DNA from: Lysobacteraceae bacterium
GTDB taxonomy: Bacteria; Pseudomonadota; Gammaproteobacteria; Xanthomonadales; Rhodanobacteraceae
DNA length: 35,935 nt
Assembly (NCBI GenBank): GCA_028871555.1
Contig: JAGWNA010000029.1
Location: 1 to 35,935 of the forward strand
Direction: 5' to 3'
Every line of letters starts with the position of its first letter. Within the stretch, counting starts at the first letter, position 1. Below are positions 18,152-26,687 of the stretch, in pieces. A model generated the notes under the pieces. That model did no database searches and was not told the origin of the DNA. It saw only the letters and a program-made list of their open reading frames with translations. The translations under genes were made by a program, and so were the position numbers.

Positions 18152-19582
18152 ATGAAGCCGGCATCGTTGTCCGCACGCATCACCATCCTGCTGGTGATCA
18201 CCAGTCTGGTAGTGCTGGGCGGCGGCGCCCGACTGATGGATTGGCGCATCGACCACGAAATGGAAAGCCGCTTCCAGCAGAATCTGCTGACCCAGGCCGG
18301 CGCGTTGAGCACGATGCTGCAGATGGAGCAGGATGAAGTCCCCGGTGACCAGGGCCAGCGCCCGCATCCCGGTGTGCTCGGCGGCGACGGCCCCACTTTT
18401 TACGAGCTGCGCTGTGACGGCACGCCGTTGCTGCGCAGTTCGCCGCCACCACCGGCCATTCCAGCCGGCTGGCCGCAGGAAGCCGGCGCGAAGCCGCGTT
18501 TCGCCCGGCTGCAGCATGGCCGGCAGCACCTGGGGGCCGTGCAATTCGCGTTTACGTCCCGGCCGGCCGAATACGCCAGCGGGCAGCATCCGGGCATATC
18601 CAGCGGCGGCATGACGCCGCGCAAGTGCACGCTGCTGTTCGAGCAGGACCGACGGGCGATCGACCAGTTGCTGCTGGCGACCGACTGGATCCTGCTGCTC
18701 GGTCCGGCGCTGGCGCTGGGTATCGCGCTGATTGCGGTACCGCTGATCGTGCGCCGCGGCCTGCGCCCGGTGAATGTGCTGGTGGATCGCATGCACGACA
18801 TCGGCCCGCACGCGCCGGGTCAGCGCCTTGCCGCCAGCGGCATGCGCGAACTCGATCCGCTGGTGGCACGCTTCAACGACGTGCTCGGGCGGATGGACGA
18901 CGGCCTGGCCCGAGAGCGACAGTTCGCCAGCGGACTGGCCCATGAAACCCGTACCCGGCTGGCCGAGCTGCGCGCCCTGACCGAGGTCGAATCGCGCTAC
19001 CCGAGCGATCGCAGCCTGCCCGAAATACTCGGCGAAGTCGGCCAGATCGGCGCCGAACTCGAGGCCACGGTGACCGCGTTGCTGCTGCTGACCCGGTTGC
19101 AATCCGGCCTCGAACAACCGCAACTGCAGGCGCTGCCGCTGGCCGCCTGGCTGGAACGCCAGCTGCAGCGGCAACAGGGCATGACGATCGATCGCAACAT
19201 CGTGCTTCGACTGGAAGGCACACCGCCGGCCTGTCTGCATACCGACCCGGCGCTGCTGGAAGTGCTCGTCGGCAACCTGCTCGGCAATGCCTGTGCCTAC
19301 GCGCCCACGGGCGACACGGTGACCGTGCGCCTGACCGCAACCGGGCTGTGCATCGACAATGCCGCTGCGGGGCTTGGCGCCGATGACCTGGCCAATTTCG
19401 GCCAGCGCTTCTGGCGCAAGCAGCCGCCCAATGCGGGACACGCCGGGTTGGGGCTGGCGCTGGCCCATGCCGCGGCCGCAGCACTGGGCCTGCAACTGGA
19501 TTTCCGGCTGGATGCGGGACAACGCCTGCATGCCACGCTATCGTGGCCGGATCGCATGACGCGACAGGTGGCCGGATCATGA
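18152..19582 (+). CDS. Membrane sensor histidine kinase
   Basis: A 476-residue kinase paired with the preceding regulator. Two membrane segments (about 8-27 and 176-198) enclose a periplasmic sensor of roughly 150 residues containing a proline run (SPPPPA). A HAMP-like linker follows, then the phospho-acceptor His264 in GLAHETRTRLAEL. The family norm is HELRTPL, so the usual Pro is Arg here. The ATP-binding part keeps the N box (NLLGNACAYAP) and G2 (GHAGLGLALA), but the G1 region reads DNAAAGLGADDL rather than a clean DxGxG. It is probably active, with variant boxes. The stop overlaps the next start (ATGA), implying coupled translation. Confidence 0.9.
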   Translation: MKPASLSARITILLVITSLVVLGGGARLMDWRIDHEMESRFQQNLLTQAGALSTMLQMEQDEVPGDQGQRPHPGVLGGDGPTFYELRCDGTPLLRSSPPPPAIPAGWPQEAGAKPRFARLQHGRQHLGAVQFAFTSRPAEYASGQHPGISSGGMTPRKCTLLFEQDRRAIDQLLLATDWILLLGPALALGIALIAVPLIVRRGLRPVNVLVDRMHDIGPHAPGQRLAASGMRELDPLVARFNDVLGRMDDGLARERQFASGLAHETRTRLAELRALTEVESRYPSDRSLPEILGEVGQIGAELEATVTALLLLTRLQSGLEQPQLQALPLAAWLERQLQRQQGMTIDRNIVLRLEGTPPACLHTDPALLEVLVGNLLGNACAYAPTGDTVTVRLTATGLCIDNAAAGLGADDLANFGQRFWRKQPPNAGHAGLGLALAHAAAAALGLQLDFRLDAGQRLHATLSWPDRMTRQVAGS

Positions 19583-20301
19583 CTGTCCCCATCACCCACA
19601 AACCCATCCTGCTGGCATGGAGCGGCGGCAAGGACTGCCTGCTGGCACTGCAGCGTCTGCTCGCCGATCCGCAGTGGCAGGTCGTCGGCCTGCTCACCAC
19701 GGTCAATCGCAACTATCAGCGCGTGGCCATGCATGGCGTGCAGCGCGACGTATTGCTGGCGCAGGCCGCCGCGCTCGGCCTGCCGCTGGTCGAGGTCATG
19801 CTGGACTGGCCCGGCAGCAACGAAGCCTACGAGCGGGTCCATGCGCAGGCGCTCGTCGAGGCGCGCATGCGCTGGCCGGGCATCCGCCATTGTGCGTTCG
19901 GCGATCTGTTCCTGGAGGACGTGCGCGACTATCGCGTGCGCCAGCTTGGCCGCGAAAACTGGCGTGCGGTGTTCCCGTTGTGGGGCGAGGACACCGCCGC
20001 GCTGTCGCGACGCTTCGTCGGCGAAGGCCACCGCGCGATGCTGTGCTGCGTCGACACCCAGCAGCTCGACGCCAGCCATTGCGGGCGCGACTACGACGCC
20101 GCGCTGCTCGACAGCTTGCCGGCCAGCGTCGACCCCTGCGGCGAACGCGGCGAATTCCATACCTTGAGCTACGCCGGCCCGTTGTTCCGCCAACCGTTGA
20201 AGCTGCGCCGTGGCGAATCGGTGCTGCGCGACGGACGGTTCCAGTTCACCGATTTCCTGCTCGATGATGGCGGGCGCAACGATGCCGCCGCCGTCGACTG
20301 A
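19579..20301 (+). CDS. Dph6-like PP-loop ATPase (ATP-dependent amidoligase family)
   Basis: A 240-residue protein of the adenine-nucleotide alpha-hydrolase (PP-loop) fold. The ATP-binding motif SGGKDCLLAL is near the N-terminus and the family C-terminal motif GERGEFHTL is present. Archaeal and eukaryotic relatives (Dph6) add ammonia to diphthine on elongation factor 2. Bacteria have no diphthamide, so the function here must differ and is unknown. ATG at 19579 overlaps the kinase stop by four bases; the last 20 bases overlap the start of the glycosylase gene. Expression is therefore tied to the two-component system, an unusual context for this family. Confidence 0.85.
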   Translation: MTVPITHKPILLAWSGGKDCLLALQRLLADPQWQVVGLLTTVNRNYQRVAMHGVQRDVLLAQAAALGLPLVEVMLDWPGSNEAYERVHAQALVEARMRWPGIRHCAFGDLFLEDVRDYRVRQLGRENWRAVFPLWGEDTAALSRRFVGEGHRAMLCCVDTQQLDASHCGRDYDAALLDSLPASVDPCGERGEFHTLSYAGPLFRQPLKLRRGESVLRDGRFQFTDFLLDDGGRNDAAAVD

Positions 20302-20848
20302 AGTATCGGCTGGCTCCGGCGTGATCCTGCCGGACGTACTGCAACCGGGACTCGCCCTGGTGTTCTGCGGCACCGCTGCCGGCAGACGTTCGGCCGCCGA
20401 ACGCGCTTATTACGCCCATCCCGGCAACCTGTTCTGGCGCGCATTGCACGAAGCCGGCCTTACCCCGCGCCAGCTGGCTCCAGCGGAATTCCCGCAAGTG
20501 ACCCGCTACCGCATCGGCCTCACGGACCTGGCCAAGCGCCATGCCGGCAACGACGACGAACTGCCGCGCGAAGCATTCGATGTCCCCGCCCTGATCGTCA
20601 GGGTCGAGCGCCATGCCCCGCGTCTGCTCGCCTTTACCAGCAAGAACGCCGCACGCGCGGTACTCGGCCGCAGCCCCGAATACGGCCTGCAGGAAGAAAC
20701 CATCGGCGATACGCGACTGTTCGTGCTGCCGTCGCCGTCCGGACAGGCCCGCGGGCACTGGGACATCGGGCCGTGGCTGGCGCTGGGCAAGCTGTACCGC
20801 GCGGTCAACGCAAGCCAGCGGGTTGCGGCAGAACGGGGCGTGACCTGA
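20282..20848 (+). CDS. Mug-like mismatch-specific uracil/thymine DNA glycosylase
   Basis: A protein of about 188 residues in the uracil-DNA glycosylase superfamily. FCGTAAGRRSAAERAYYAHP corresponds to motif 1, and LPSPSGQARGHWD to the substrate-loop motif. E. coli Mug has GINPG in motif 1 with a catalytic Asn; here it reads GTAAG, so that Asn is absent. From memory related GTALG-type proteins occur in other proteobacteria, so this looks like a subfamily trait rather than damage. The start at 20282 overlaps the Dph6-like gene by 20 bases; ATGs at 20264 and 20267 are alternatives. It ends three bases before the convergent tri-haem cytochrome gene. Activity and target base are uncertain. Confidence 0.82.
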   Translation: MPPPSTEVSAGSGVILPDVLQPGLALVFCGTAAGRRSAAERAYYAHPGNLFWRALHEAGLTPRQLAPAEFPQVTRYRIGLTDLAKRHAGNDDELPREAFDVPALIVRVERHAPRLLAFTSKNAARAVLGRSPEYGLQEETIGDTRLFVLPSPSGQARGHWDIGPWLALGKLYRAVNASQRVAAERGVT

Positions 20849-20851
20849 TGA

Positions 20852-22147
20852 TCAGTCGATCGGCGTATGCCGATACCGGCTCACATCCCCGGGCCGGACC
20901 ACTGGCGCGCGATTCGTCCACGCCCGCCGGATATAGCTGACCACCGCCGACACCTCGCCGTCGCTCAGCTGCTGGGCGAACGGCGGCATCGAGTAGGGCC
21001 GCGGGTTGGCCCGGGTCAGCGGGGCAAATCCGCCCAGCAGAACCATCCGGGTGGCATTGATGCCGGTCGGTTCGGTCACCGCGGAGTTGCCGTCGAGCGG
21101 CGGGTAGATGCCGGCCACGCCCGCACCATCCTTGCCGTGGCAATCCGCGCAATGCTGTCCGTAGACCTTGCCGCCTTGCTGGACAAGCGCCCTGGCGTCG
21201 AATTGCGACATGGCTTGCGCCGGTTGCGCGCGTGGCGGCAATGCATGCAGGTAGGTGGCGATCGCCCGCAGGTCATCACCCGACATGTACTGGGTACTGT
21301 CCGCCACCACGTCGGCCATCGGACCAAAGGCCACGCCTTTCGCCGAGCGGCCGGTTTGCAGCAGGTCGATGATGTCCTGCTCGCTCCAGCCCTGCAGGCC
21401 GCCGCCGGCACGCGTGCTCAGGTCGGGCGCATACCAGTCCAGCTCCGGAATCCGCCCCCCGGTCAGCGCAGGATGGCCGGACACGCCACCCAGTGCGTCG
21501 CGTGCCGCATGGCACTCGTTGCAGTGACCAAGCCCCTGCACCAGATAGGCACCGCGATTCCATGCCTGCGACCTGGCCGGTTCGGGCCGGTAGCCACCTT
21601 CGTTGAAGTACATCGCTCGCCATGCGGCGAGGCTGCCGCGCATGCTGTAGGGGAAATCCAGCCCCGACACCCCGGGCGGCGCGTGCACCGGCGCAAGCGT
21701 CAGCAGATAGGCGAACATCGCCAGCGCGTCATCGCGAGTGACCCGGGTGTAAGACGTGTAGGGAAATGCGGGGTACAGCAGCTCACCCTGGCGCCCCCTG
21801 CCCGCGTGCAGCGCGCGCCAGAAATCCGCAAAGCTCCACTGGCCGATGCCGGTCGCGCGGTCAGGCGTGAGGTTGGGGGCTGGAACAGCGCCGAACGGCG
21901 TGGGCACGGAACGTCCACCCGCATAGGGCAGCCCACCCTGCGCGGTATGGCAGGCCATGCAGTCGCCGACGGTGGTCAGATAGCGGCCCCTGGCGACCAG
22001 CGCCGGATCGCGCAGGTTCCCCGCCGTGACGCTCGCCGCTGACGGCGCCGCCTGTTCGCCCCCATGCGAAGCGCGCAGTATCCATCCGCCGATGGCCAAT
22101 GCCGTCAGCACCAGCGCGCCCGGCAGGATACGGCCGACCCATTTCAT
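20852..22147 (-). CDS. Tri-haem cytochrome c, dehydrogenase-type electron-transfer subunit
   Basis: A 431-residue protein with three haem motifs in order: CMACH, CNECH and CADCH. Spacing and conserved stretches (GRYLTTVGDCMACH, PYAGGRSVPTPFG, AYLVQGLGHCNECH) match the cytochrome subunit of membrane alcohol, aldehyde or gluconate dehydrogenases, which passes electrons from the catalytic subunit to ubiquinone. The N-terminus (about 5-25) is hydrophobic, either a signal peptide or a membrane anchor. Its start overlaps the upstream di-haem gene by ATGA. No flavin, quinoprotein or molybdenum dehydrogenase lies next to it, so the electron donor is unknown. Confidence 0.9.
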   Translation of the reverse strand: MKWVGRILPGALVLTALAIGGWILRASHGGEQAAPSAASVTAGNLRDPALVARGRYLTTVGDCMACHTAQGGLPYAGGRSVPTPFGAVPAPNLTPDRATGIGQWSFADFWRALHAGRGRQGELLYPAFPYTSYTRVTRDDALAMFAYLLTLAPVHAPPGVSGLDFPYSMRGSLAAWRAMYFNEGGYRPEPARSQAWNRGAYLVQGLGHCNECHAARDALGGVSGHPALTGGRIPELDWYAPDLSTRAGGGLQGWSEQDIIDLLQTGRSAKGVAFGPMADVVADSTQYMSGDDLRAIATYLHALPPRAQPAQAMSQFDARALVQQGGKVYGQHCADCHGKDGAGVAGIYPPLDGNSAVTEPTGINATRMVLLGGFAPLTRANPRPYSMPPFAQQLSDGEVSAVVSYIRRAWTNRAPVVRPGDVSRYRHTPID

Positions 22148-22896
22148 GCCCCGCCCCCATGCTCGCCAAGCACCCCGCAGCGCAACGGCGGCTTGATCGA
22201 ACCCATCGGCTGTGGCTGCATGTCGGCCGGCAGCTCGCGACCGGCCAGCCATGCGGCGACTGCGCTGATGTCCGACGCGCCAAGGCGTCGGGCAATCACC
22301 GCCATGCAGTCCGGTGCCGCGCTGGCACGGGTGCCGGTGCGCCACGAGCCCAACTGGGAACTCACATAGTCGTACGGCAGGCCCACCAGTGCAGGAATCG
22401 ACGGCTGTACTCCCGTGAGCTGTGTACCGTGGCAGCTGCTGCATGCGGGAACCTTCAACGCCGGATCCCCGTGGCTGGTCAGCTGCTCGCCACGCTTGAG
22501 CATCGCCGCCGATGCATTCGGTACCGGCGAGCGGGTGTACGGCACCTGCTGGGCGGCGAAGTACTCGGCAATCTCCCGCATATAGGCAGGACTGAGCTGA
22601 CGCACGGTGTACTCCATCGGCGCGTACTTGCGCAGACCGTCCTGGAAATTCTGCAGCTGACGCGCCAGATACGCGGCCGGCTTCCCTGCCAGTCGCGGGA
22701 AGAAACCGCTCTTCAGCGCCCCTTCGCCATGCACGCCATGACAGGCCGTGCAGGCAGCGATGCGCTGCCGGAGGGTATCGGATACTTTCGGCGCGGCAGC
22801 GGCATGAGCGGGAGCGCCACCGAAGATGACCGCAACGAACAGCACCGCAGCAGCATGCATACGGGTCAGCTGCATTCCATGGCTTACATTCATCAT
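22144..22896 (-). CDS. Di-haem cytochrome c4-like protein
   Basis: A product of up to 250 residues with a signal peptide (AAAVLFVAVIFGGAPAHA) and two haem motifs, CTACH and CSSCH, each in a cytochrome c4-type lobe. FFPRLAGKPAAYLARQLQNF is characteristic of c4 lobes. It probably shuttles electrons in the periplasm between the tri-haem subunit, with which it overlaps by four bases, and an oxidase. The start is uncertain: ATGs at 22896, 22893 and 22875 are possible, none has a good ribosome-binding site, and a perfect TATAAT lies only three bases before the first. Confidence 0.88.
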   Translation of the reverse strand: MMNVSHGMQLTRMHAAAVLFVAVIFGGAPAHAAAAPKVSDTLRQRIAACTACHGVHGEGALKSGFFPRLAGKPAAYLARQLQNFQDGLRKYAPMEYTVRQLSPAYMREIAEYFAAQQVPYTRSPVPNASAAMLKRGEQLTSHGDPALKVPACSSCHGTQLTGVQPSIPALVGLPYDYVSSQLGSWRTGTRASAAPDCMAVIARRLGASDISAVAAWLAGRELPADMQPQPMGSIKPPLRCGVLGEHGGGA

Positions 22897-22899
22897 TCG

Positions 22900-22905
22900 A
22901 TTATA
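22900..22905 (-). promoter_or_regulatory. Perfect TATAAT abutting the di-haem cytochrome start
   Basis: On the minus strand TATAAT occupies 22905-22900. A start of transcription 7 bases on would fall around 22893, at the second ATG. The message would then be leaderless or begin translation at 22875. The matching -35 is weak (TCCACG at 17 bases). Confidence 0.4.
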
Positions 22906-22987
22906 GGGACAGGGGCGTCCGGCGTGGACGCGGTTCGGCGTGCACCAGGCCGAACGGCCCCAAGTCCGGAAGGCTCCTGGCTACCGG

Positions 22988-24364
22988 TTATTTGTCCCCT
23001 GCCCCACCTGCCGACTTGCGCACGATCAGCATGGCCAGCTCGATCGACTGCTCGTAGTTGAGACGCGGATCGACCATCGACTTGTAGGCACGCTGCAGGT
23101 CGGTCTCGGACAGATCGCGGGCACCGCCCATGCACTCGGTGACATGCTCGCCGGTCAGCTCCAGATGCACGCCCCCCAGCCGCGTGCCGGCGGCCGCGTG
23201 GATGTCGAACGCCTGATCCAGCTCGCCGCGGATATTGTCGAAGCGTCTGGTCTTGTAACCGTTCGAGGTGCTCTCGGTATTGCCGTGCATCGGGTCGGCC
23301 ACCCACAGCACGCGGCGTCCTTCGCGCCTGACGGCCTCCAGCAGCGGCGGCAGCGCGCCGGCGATCTTCGTGTTGCCCATGCGGTGGATCAGGGTCAACC
23401 GGCCCGGCTCGTCGTCCGGATTCAAGGCATCGATCAGCGGCAGCAGCTGATCGGCCTTCACCGAAGGACCGACCTTCACGGCGATCGGGTTGCGGATGCC
23501 GCGGAAATATTCCACATGCGCGCCATCCAGCGCGGCCGTGCGCATGCCGATCCACGGAAAATGCGTGGACAAGTTGAACCAGCCCGGGTGACGCGGCACC
23601 TGCCGGGTCAACGCCTCTTCGTAGTGCAGCAGCAGCGCCTCGTGCGATGTGAAGAAATCCACCCGCGAGAAGCCGGCAATCGGACCGGCCAGCGTTTCCA
23701 TGAAGCGCAACGAGTCGCCGATGTTGGCGACCATCTGCCGGTACTCGGCCGCCAGCGGCGAATGCTCGACCCAGGCCAGATCCCAGTATTCCGGATGATG
23801 CAGATCGGCGAAGCCACCATCGATCAGGGCGCGCACGAAGTTCATGGTCAGCGCCGAATGCGCATGGGCCTGGATCAGGCGCTGCGGATCGGCACGACGC
23901 TCCCCGGCAGTGAAGGCCGGGCTGTTCACGACATCGCCACGAAAACTCGGCAAGGTCAGACCGTCGCGCGTCTCGCTGTCCGTCGATCGCGGCTTGGCGT
24001 ATTGACCGGCGAAACGGCCCACGCGCAGCACCGGTTTCTTCATGCCGTGCACCAGCACCAGGCTCATCTGCAACAGCACCTTAAGGCGATTGGAGATCAC
24101 CGGGCTGGTGCAGTCGGCAAAGCTTTCCGCGCAATCGCCGCCCTGCAGCAGGAAACGCCGGCCTTCCTGCGCCTCCGCCAGCGCCTGCTTCAGCGCCAGC
24201 ACTTCCCATGAGGTGACCAGCGGCGGCAGCTTCGCCAGGTGCGCTGTGGCATCTGCGAGCTCGCCGGCATCCTCGTATTGCGGCTGCTGCAGTGCGACAC
24301 GTTGCTGCCAGGATGCCGGCGTCCAGTCGGCGACGTCGCGCAAGGGGGCTCGGGTATTATTCAT
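22988..24364 (-). CDS. 3-deoxy-7-phosphoheptulonate (DAHP) synthase, class II
   Basis: A 458-residue plant/actinobacterial-type (class II) enzyme that condenses phosphoenolpyruvate and erythrose 4-phosphate, the first step of the shikimate pathway. Visible motifs are LLQGGDCAESF (metal-binding Cys), RVGRFAGQYAKPRS, the KVGPS segment, HRMGN and ADPMHGNT. It is unrelated in sequence to the class I AroF/G/H of E. coli. ATG at 24364 is preferred because AAGG lies 8 bases upstream; ATGs at 24379 and 24391 lack a site and add non-conserved residues. It starts 28 bases after the dsbB stop, so the two are likely co-transcribed. Confidence 0.96.
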   Translation of the reverse strand: MNNTRAPLRDVADWTPASWQQRVALQQPQYEDAGELADATAHLAKLPPLVTSWEVLALKQALAEAQEGRRFLLQGGDCAESFADCTSPVISNRLKVLLQMSLVLVHGMKKPVLRVGRFAGQYAKPRSTDSETRDGLTLPSFRGDVVNSPAFTAGERRADPQRLIQAHAHSALTMNFVRALIDGGFADLHHPEYWDLAWVEHSPLAAEYRQMVANIGDSLRFMETLAGPIAGFSRVDFFTSHEALLLHYEEALTRQVPRHPGWFNLSTHFPWIGMRTAALDGAHVEYFRGIRNPIAVKVGPSVKADQLLPLIDALNPDDEPGRLTLIHRMGNTKIAGALPPLLEAVRREGRRVLWVADPMHGNTESTSNGYKTRRFDNIRGELDQAFDIHAAAGTRLGGVHLELTGEHVTECMGGARDLSETDLQRAYKSMVDPRLNYEQSIELAMLIVRKSAGGAGDK

Positions 24365-24392
24365 CACATCAGCCTTCATACTTTCAAACATG

Positions 24393-24890
24393 TCAGGCAC
24401 GCCTGCGCGATGTGGCGTGGATTGTCCACGCCGCCAGCAACACGAACCACAGCAAGGTCCAGGCGGGCATCGGCAGACCGAGGATCGGCTCAACCTTGGC
24501 GCATTCGCCGGAACCGGTGAAAACCAGCTTCAGCACCTTTTCGAACGGAAACGCGCTGAACATGTAGTCCAGCGGTGGCCCGCAGGACGGCACCTGGTCG
24601 GCCGGCAGGGACTGGATCCACAGATGCCGGCCAGCCACCGCGGCACCGAATGCCGCACCCAGCAAGACTCCCACCGAGTACAGCCAGCGTCCGCGATGAC
24701 GCGGCGCATGCAACGCGCCCAGCAGGAAAAACAAGGCCATGACCATAAACGCGATGCGCTGGAAAATGCACAGTGGACACGGATTCATGCCCCACTGGTA
24801 TTCGGAATACAACGCGAAACCCAGCAATCCTGCACAAATCAGGAAACCGGCTAGAAAACTGACACGATACGACCAGCGAAAAGGATTCAT
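24393..24890 (-). CDS. dsbB: Disulfide bond formation protein DsbB
   Basis: A 165-residue inner-membrane protein that reoxidises DsbA and passes electrons to quinone. Four hydrophobic segments are visible. The first periplasmic loop carries the CPLC active pair, and the second loop carries the second Cys pair (in PSCGPP and GECAKVE). The ribosome-binding site before the ATG at 24890 is weak. It lies 193 bases beyond rplQ, past a hairpin terminator, and just before the DAHP synthase gene. Periplasmic oxidation supports the many secreted c-type cytochromes encoded here. Confidence 0.96.
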   Translation of the reverse strand: MNPFRWSYRVSFLAGFLICAGLLGFALYSEYQWGMNPCPLCIFQRIAFMVMALFFLLGALHAPRHRGRWLYSVGVLLGAAFGAAVAGRHLWIQSLPADQVPSCGPPLDYMFSAFPFEKVLKLVFTGSGECAKVEPILGLPMPAWTLLWFVLLAAWTIHATSRRRA

Positions 24891-25002
24891 GGCGTTTTGT
24901 TGCGTTGCGGGACAACGAACATACCTGTTCGTCGCCGCGCTGTCAGCAATCTCATCACGAACGGGCGGAAATCAGGCGTGTTTTGATGGCCGAACACGCA
25001 AA

Positions 25003-25028
25003 GACCCGGCGGGTCGCCCGGCCGGGTC
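25003..25028 (-). terminator. Probable terminator of the ribosomal operon
   Basis: Read on the minus strand, a perfect 8-bp GC stem (25028-25021 with 25010-25003) is extended inside by GGG/CCC across a one-base bulge. The tail is only TTTGCGTGTT, so ending may be partial and allow read-through to dsbB. Confidence 0.6.
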
Positions 25029-25083
25029 CTGGTGTGGCGGTGAATGGCCGCTTCGACCACTCGCTGGTTCGTACCGGCATCGC

Positions 25084-25467
25084 CTAGTCGGCGTCGACAG
25101 CCTCGACCTGCGGACGACCGACCAGCTCGACATACGCCATGGGTGCGTTGTCGCCCGGACGGAAACCGCACTTGAGGATGCGCAGATAACCGCCGGGGCG
25201 CTCGCGGTAACGAGGCCCCAGTTCGACAAACAGCTTGCCGACCGCTTCCTTGTCGCGCATGCGCGCGAAGGCCAGGCGGCGATTGGCCACGCCGTCTATC
25301 TTGGCGAGCGTGATCAACGGCTCGGCCACGCGGCGAAGCTCCTTTGCCTTGGGCAAGGTGGTACGGATCAGCTCATGCTTCACCAGCGATGAAGCCATGT
25401 TGCGAAACATCGCTTCACGATGGCTGCTGGTGCGGTTGAATTTGCGTCCGGATTTTTGGTGGCGCAT
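25084..25467 (-). CDS. rplQ: 50S ribosomal protein L17
   Basis: A 127-residue protein of the large subunit, near the tunnel exit. The start [20 protein letters not shown] is diagnostic. It is the last gene of the alpha operon and stands 206 bases from rpoA, an unusually long gap holding hairpins A and B. A terminator-like hairpin follows 56 bases after the stop. Confidence 0.99.
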   Translation of the reverse strand: MRHQKSGRKFNRTSSHREAMFRNMASSLVKHELIRTTLPKAKELRRVAEPLITLAKIDGVANRRLAFARMRDKEAVGKLFVELGPRYRERPGGYLRILKCGFRPGDNAPMAYVELVGRPQVEAVDAD

Positions 25468-25570
25468 GGCGTTGTCTCTGTCTGTTGTTATGAAAAGCCG
25501 TTGCTTGTGTCCGGCTTTCCGCGGTTACCCGCTTATAAAGGCCCCATCGGAGCGGGCCCTTGTGAAGAGT

Positions 25571-25661
25571 GCGGCCACGGATGGCCGCTTTTAGACTTTC
25601 CGTTGGCGAAACGACCACATGAACAACAGTCTGACCGACTGCCGCGATCATGGATGATCGC
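25571..25661 (-). repeat. Paired hairpin unit A/B between rpoA and rplQ
   Basis: Hairpin A: GCGGCCA (25571-25577), loop CGGA, TGGCCGC (25582-25588). Hairpin B: GCGATCA (25644-25650), loop TGGA, TGATCGC (25655-25661). B begins 12 bases after the rpoA stop in the mRNA. The two are wider apart here than in other gaps. GAAGAG precedes A on the plus strand, as at 31399 and 32928. Confidence 0.85.
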
Positions 25662-25673
25662 ACCAATAAACCA

Positions 25674-26672
25674 TCAACCCAGCTGCATGCCGTGCGAAAG
25701 ACCCGGCGGCGGCCAATTCTCGAGTTTCATGCCGAGAGCCAGGCCACGTCCGCCCAGCACATCCTTGATTTCAGTCAGCGACTTCTTGCCCAGATTCGGC
25801 GTTTTCAGCAACTCGACCTCGGTCTTCTGCACCAGATCGCCGATGTAGTAGATGCTCTCGGCCTTCAGGCAGTTGGCCGAACGCACGGTGAGCTCCAGGT
25901 CGTCGATCGGACGCAGCAGCAACGGATCGAAACCGCTCTTCTCCGCCTTGTCGGTGGCGCTTTCACGGCGCGAGAAGTCGCCAAACACCGACAGCTGGTC
26001 GTTGATGATCTCGGCGGCCTTGCGCACCGCGTCTTCGGCACCGATCGTACCGTTCGTCTCGATATCCAGAACCAGCTTGTCGAGGTTGGTACGCTGCTCG
26101 ACGCGAGCCGCGTCCACTTCGTAAGCCACGCGCAACACCGGCGCAAACGAGGCGTCCAGCTGCAGGCGGCCGATCGGGCGCGCCTCGTCGTCCGGATGCT
26201 GCCGCATGCTGGCCGGCTGGTAGCCGACGCCGCGCCGCACCTTCAGCCGCATGTTCAGCGCGACATCCTTGGTGAGGTGGCAGATCACATGTTCGGGATT
26301 GATGATTTCAACCGAATGATCCACGACGATGTCGCCGGCGGTGACCACGCCCTTGCCTTTCTTGGACAGAGCCAGGATGACTTCATCGCCTGTATGCTGA
26401 AGTATGGCAACATCCTTCAGGTTGAGCAGAACTTCGATGACGTCTTCCTGCAGACCTTCCAGGGTGGTGTACTCATGCAACACGCCATCGATTTCCACCT
26501 CGACGATGGCACTGCCGGGGATTGACGAGAGCAGTACGCGGCGCAGCGCGTTGCCCAGGGTGTGGCCAAAGCCACGCTCGAGCGGCTCGACCACGACCTT
26601 GGCGCGGTTGGGTCCGAGCTGTTCGACGCTGAGGCCACGAGGCCTCAGCACGCTAGTTGACGAAACTGCCAT
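25674..26672 (-). CDS. rpoA: RNA polymerase alpha subunit
   Basis: A 332-residue subunit. The N-terminal domain contains [20 protein letters not shown] for dimerisation and core assembly; a linker leads to the C-terminal domain, whose DNA-binding helix region ([26 protein letters not shown]) contacts UP elements and activators. Length and sequence are standard. It lies 15 bases after rpsD, closely coupled with it, while the following gap to rplQ is long. Confidence 0.99.
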   Translation of the reverse strand: MAVSSTSVLRPRGLSVEQLGPNRAKVVVEPLERGFGHTLGNALRRVLLSSIPGSAIVEVEIDGVLHEYTTLEGLQEDVIEVLLNLKDVAILQHTGDEVILALSKKGKGVVTAGDIVVDHSVEIINPEHVICHLTKDVALNMRLKVRRGVGYQPASMRQHPDDEARPIGRLQLDASFAPVLRVAYEVDAARVEQRTNLDKLVLDIETNGTIGAEDAVRKAAEIINDQLSVFGDFSRRESATDKAEKSGFDPLLLRPIDDLELTVRSANCLKAESIYYIGDLVQKTEVELLKTPNLGKKSLTEIKDVLGGRGLALGMKLENWPPPGLSHGMQLG

Positions 26673-26687
26673 GCAGAGCTCCAGTAA

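Noticed and set aside
22940..24211. A long plus-strand frame opposite the DAHP synthase gene
   Set aside because: Antisense shadow; the minus-strand gene has all class II DAHP synthase motifs.
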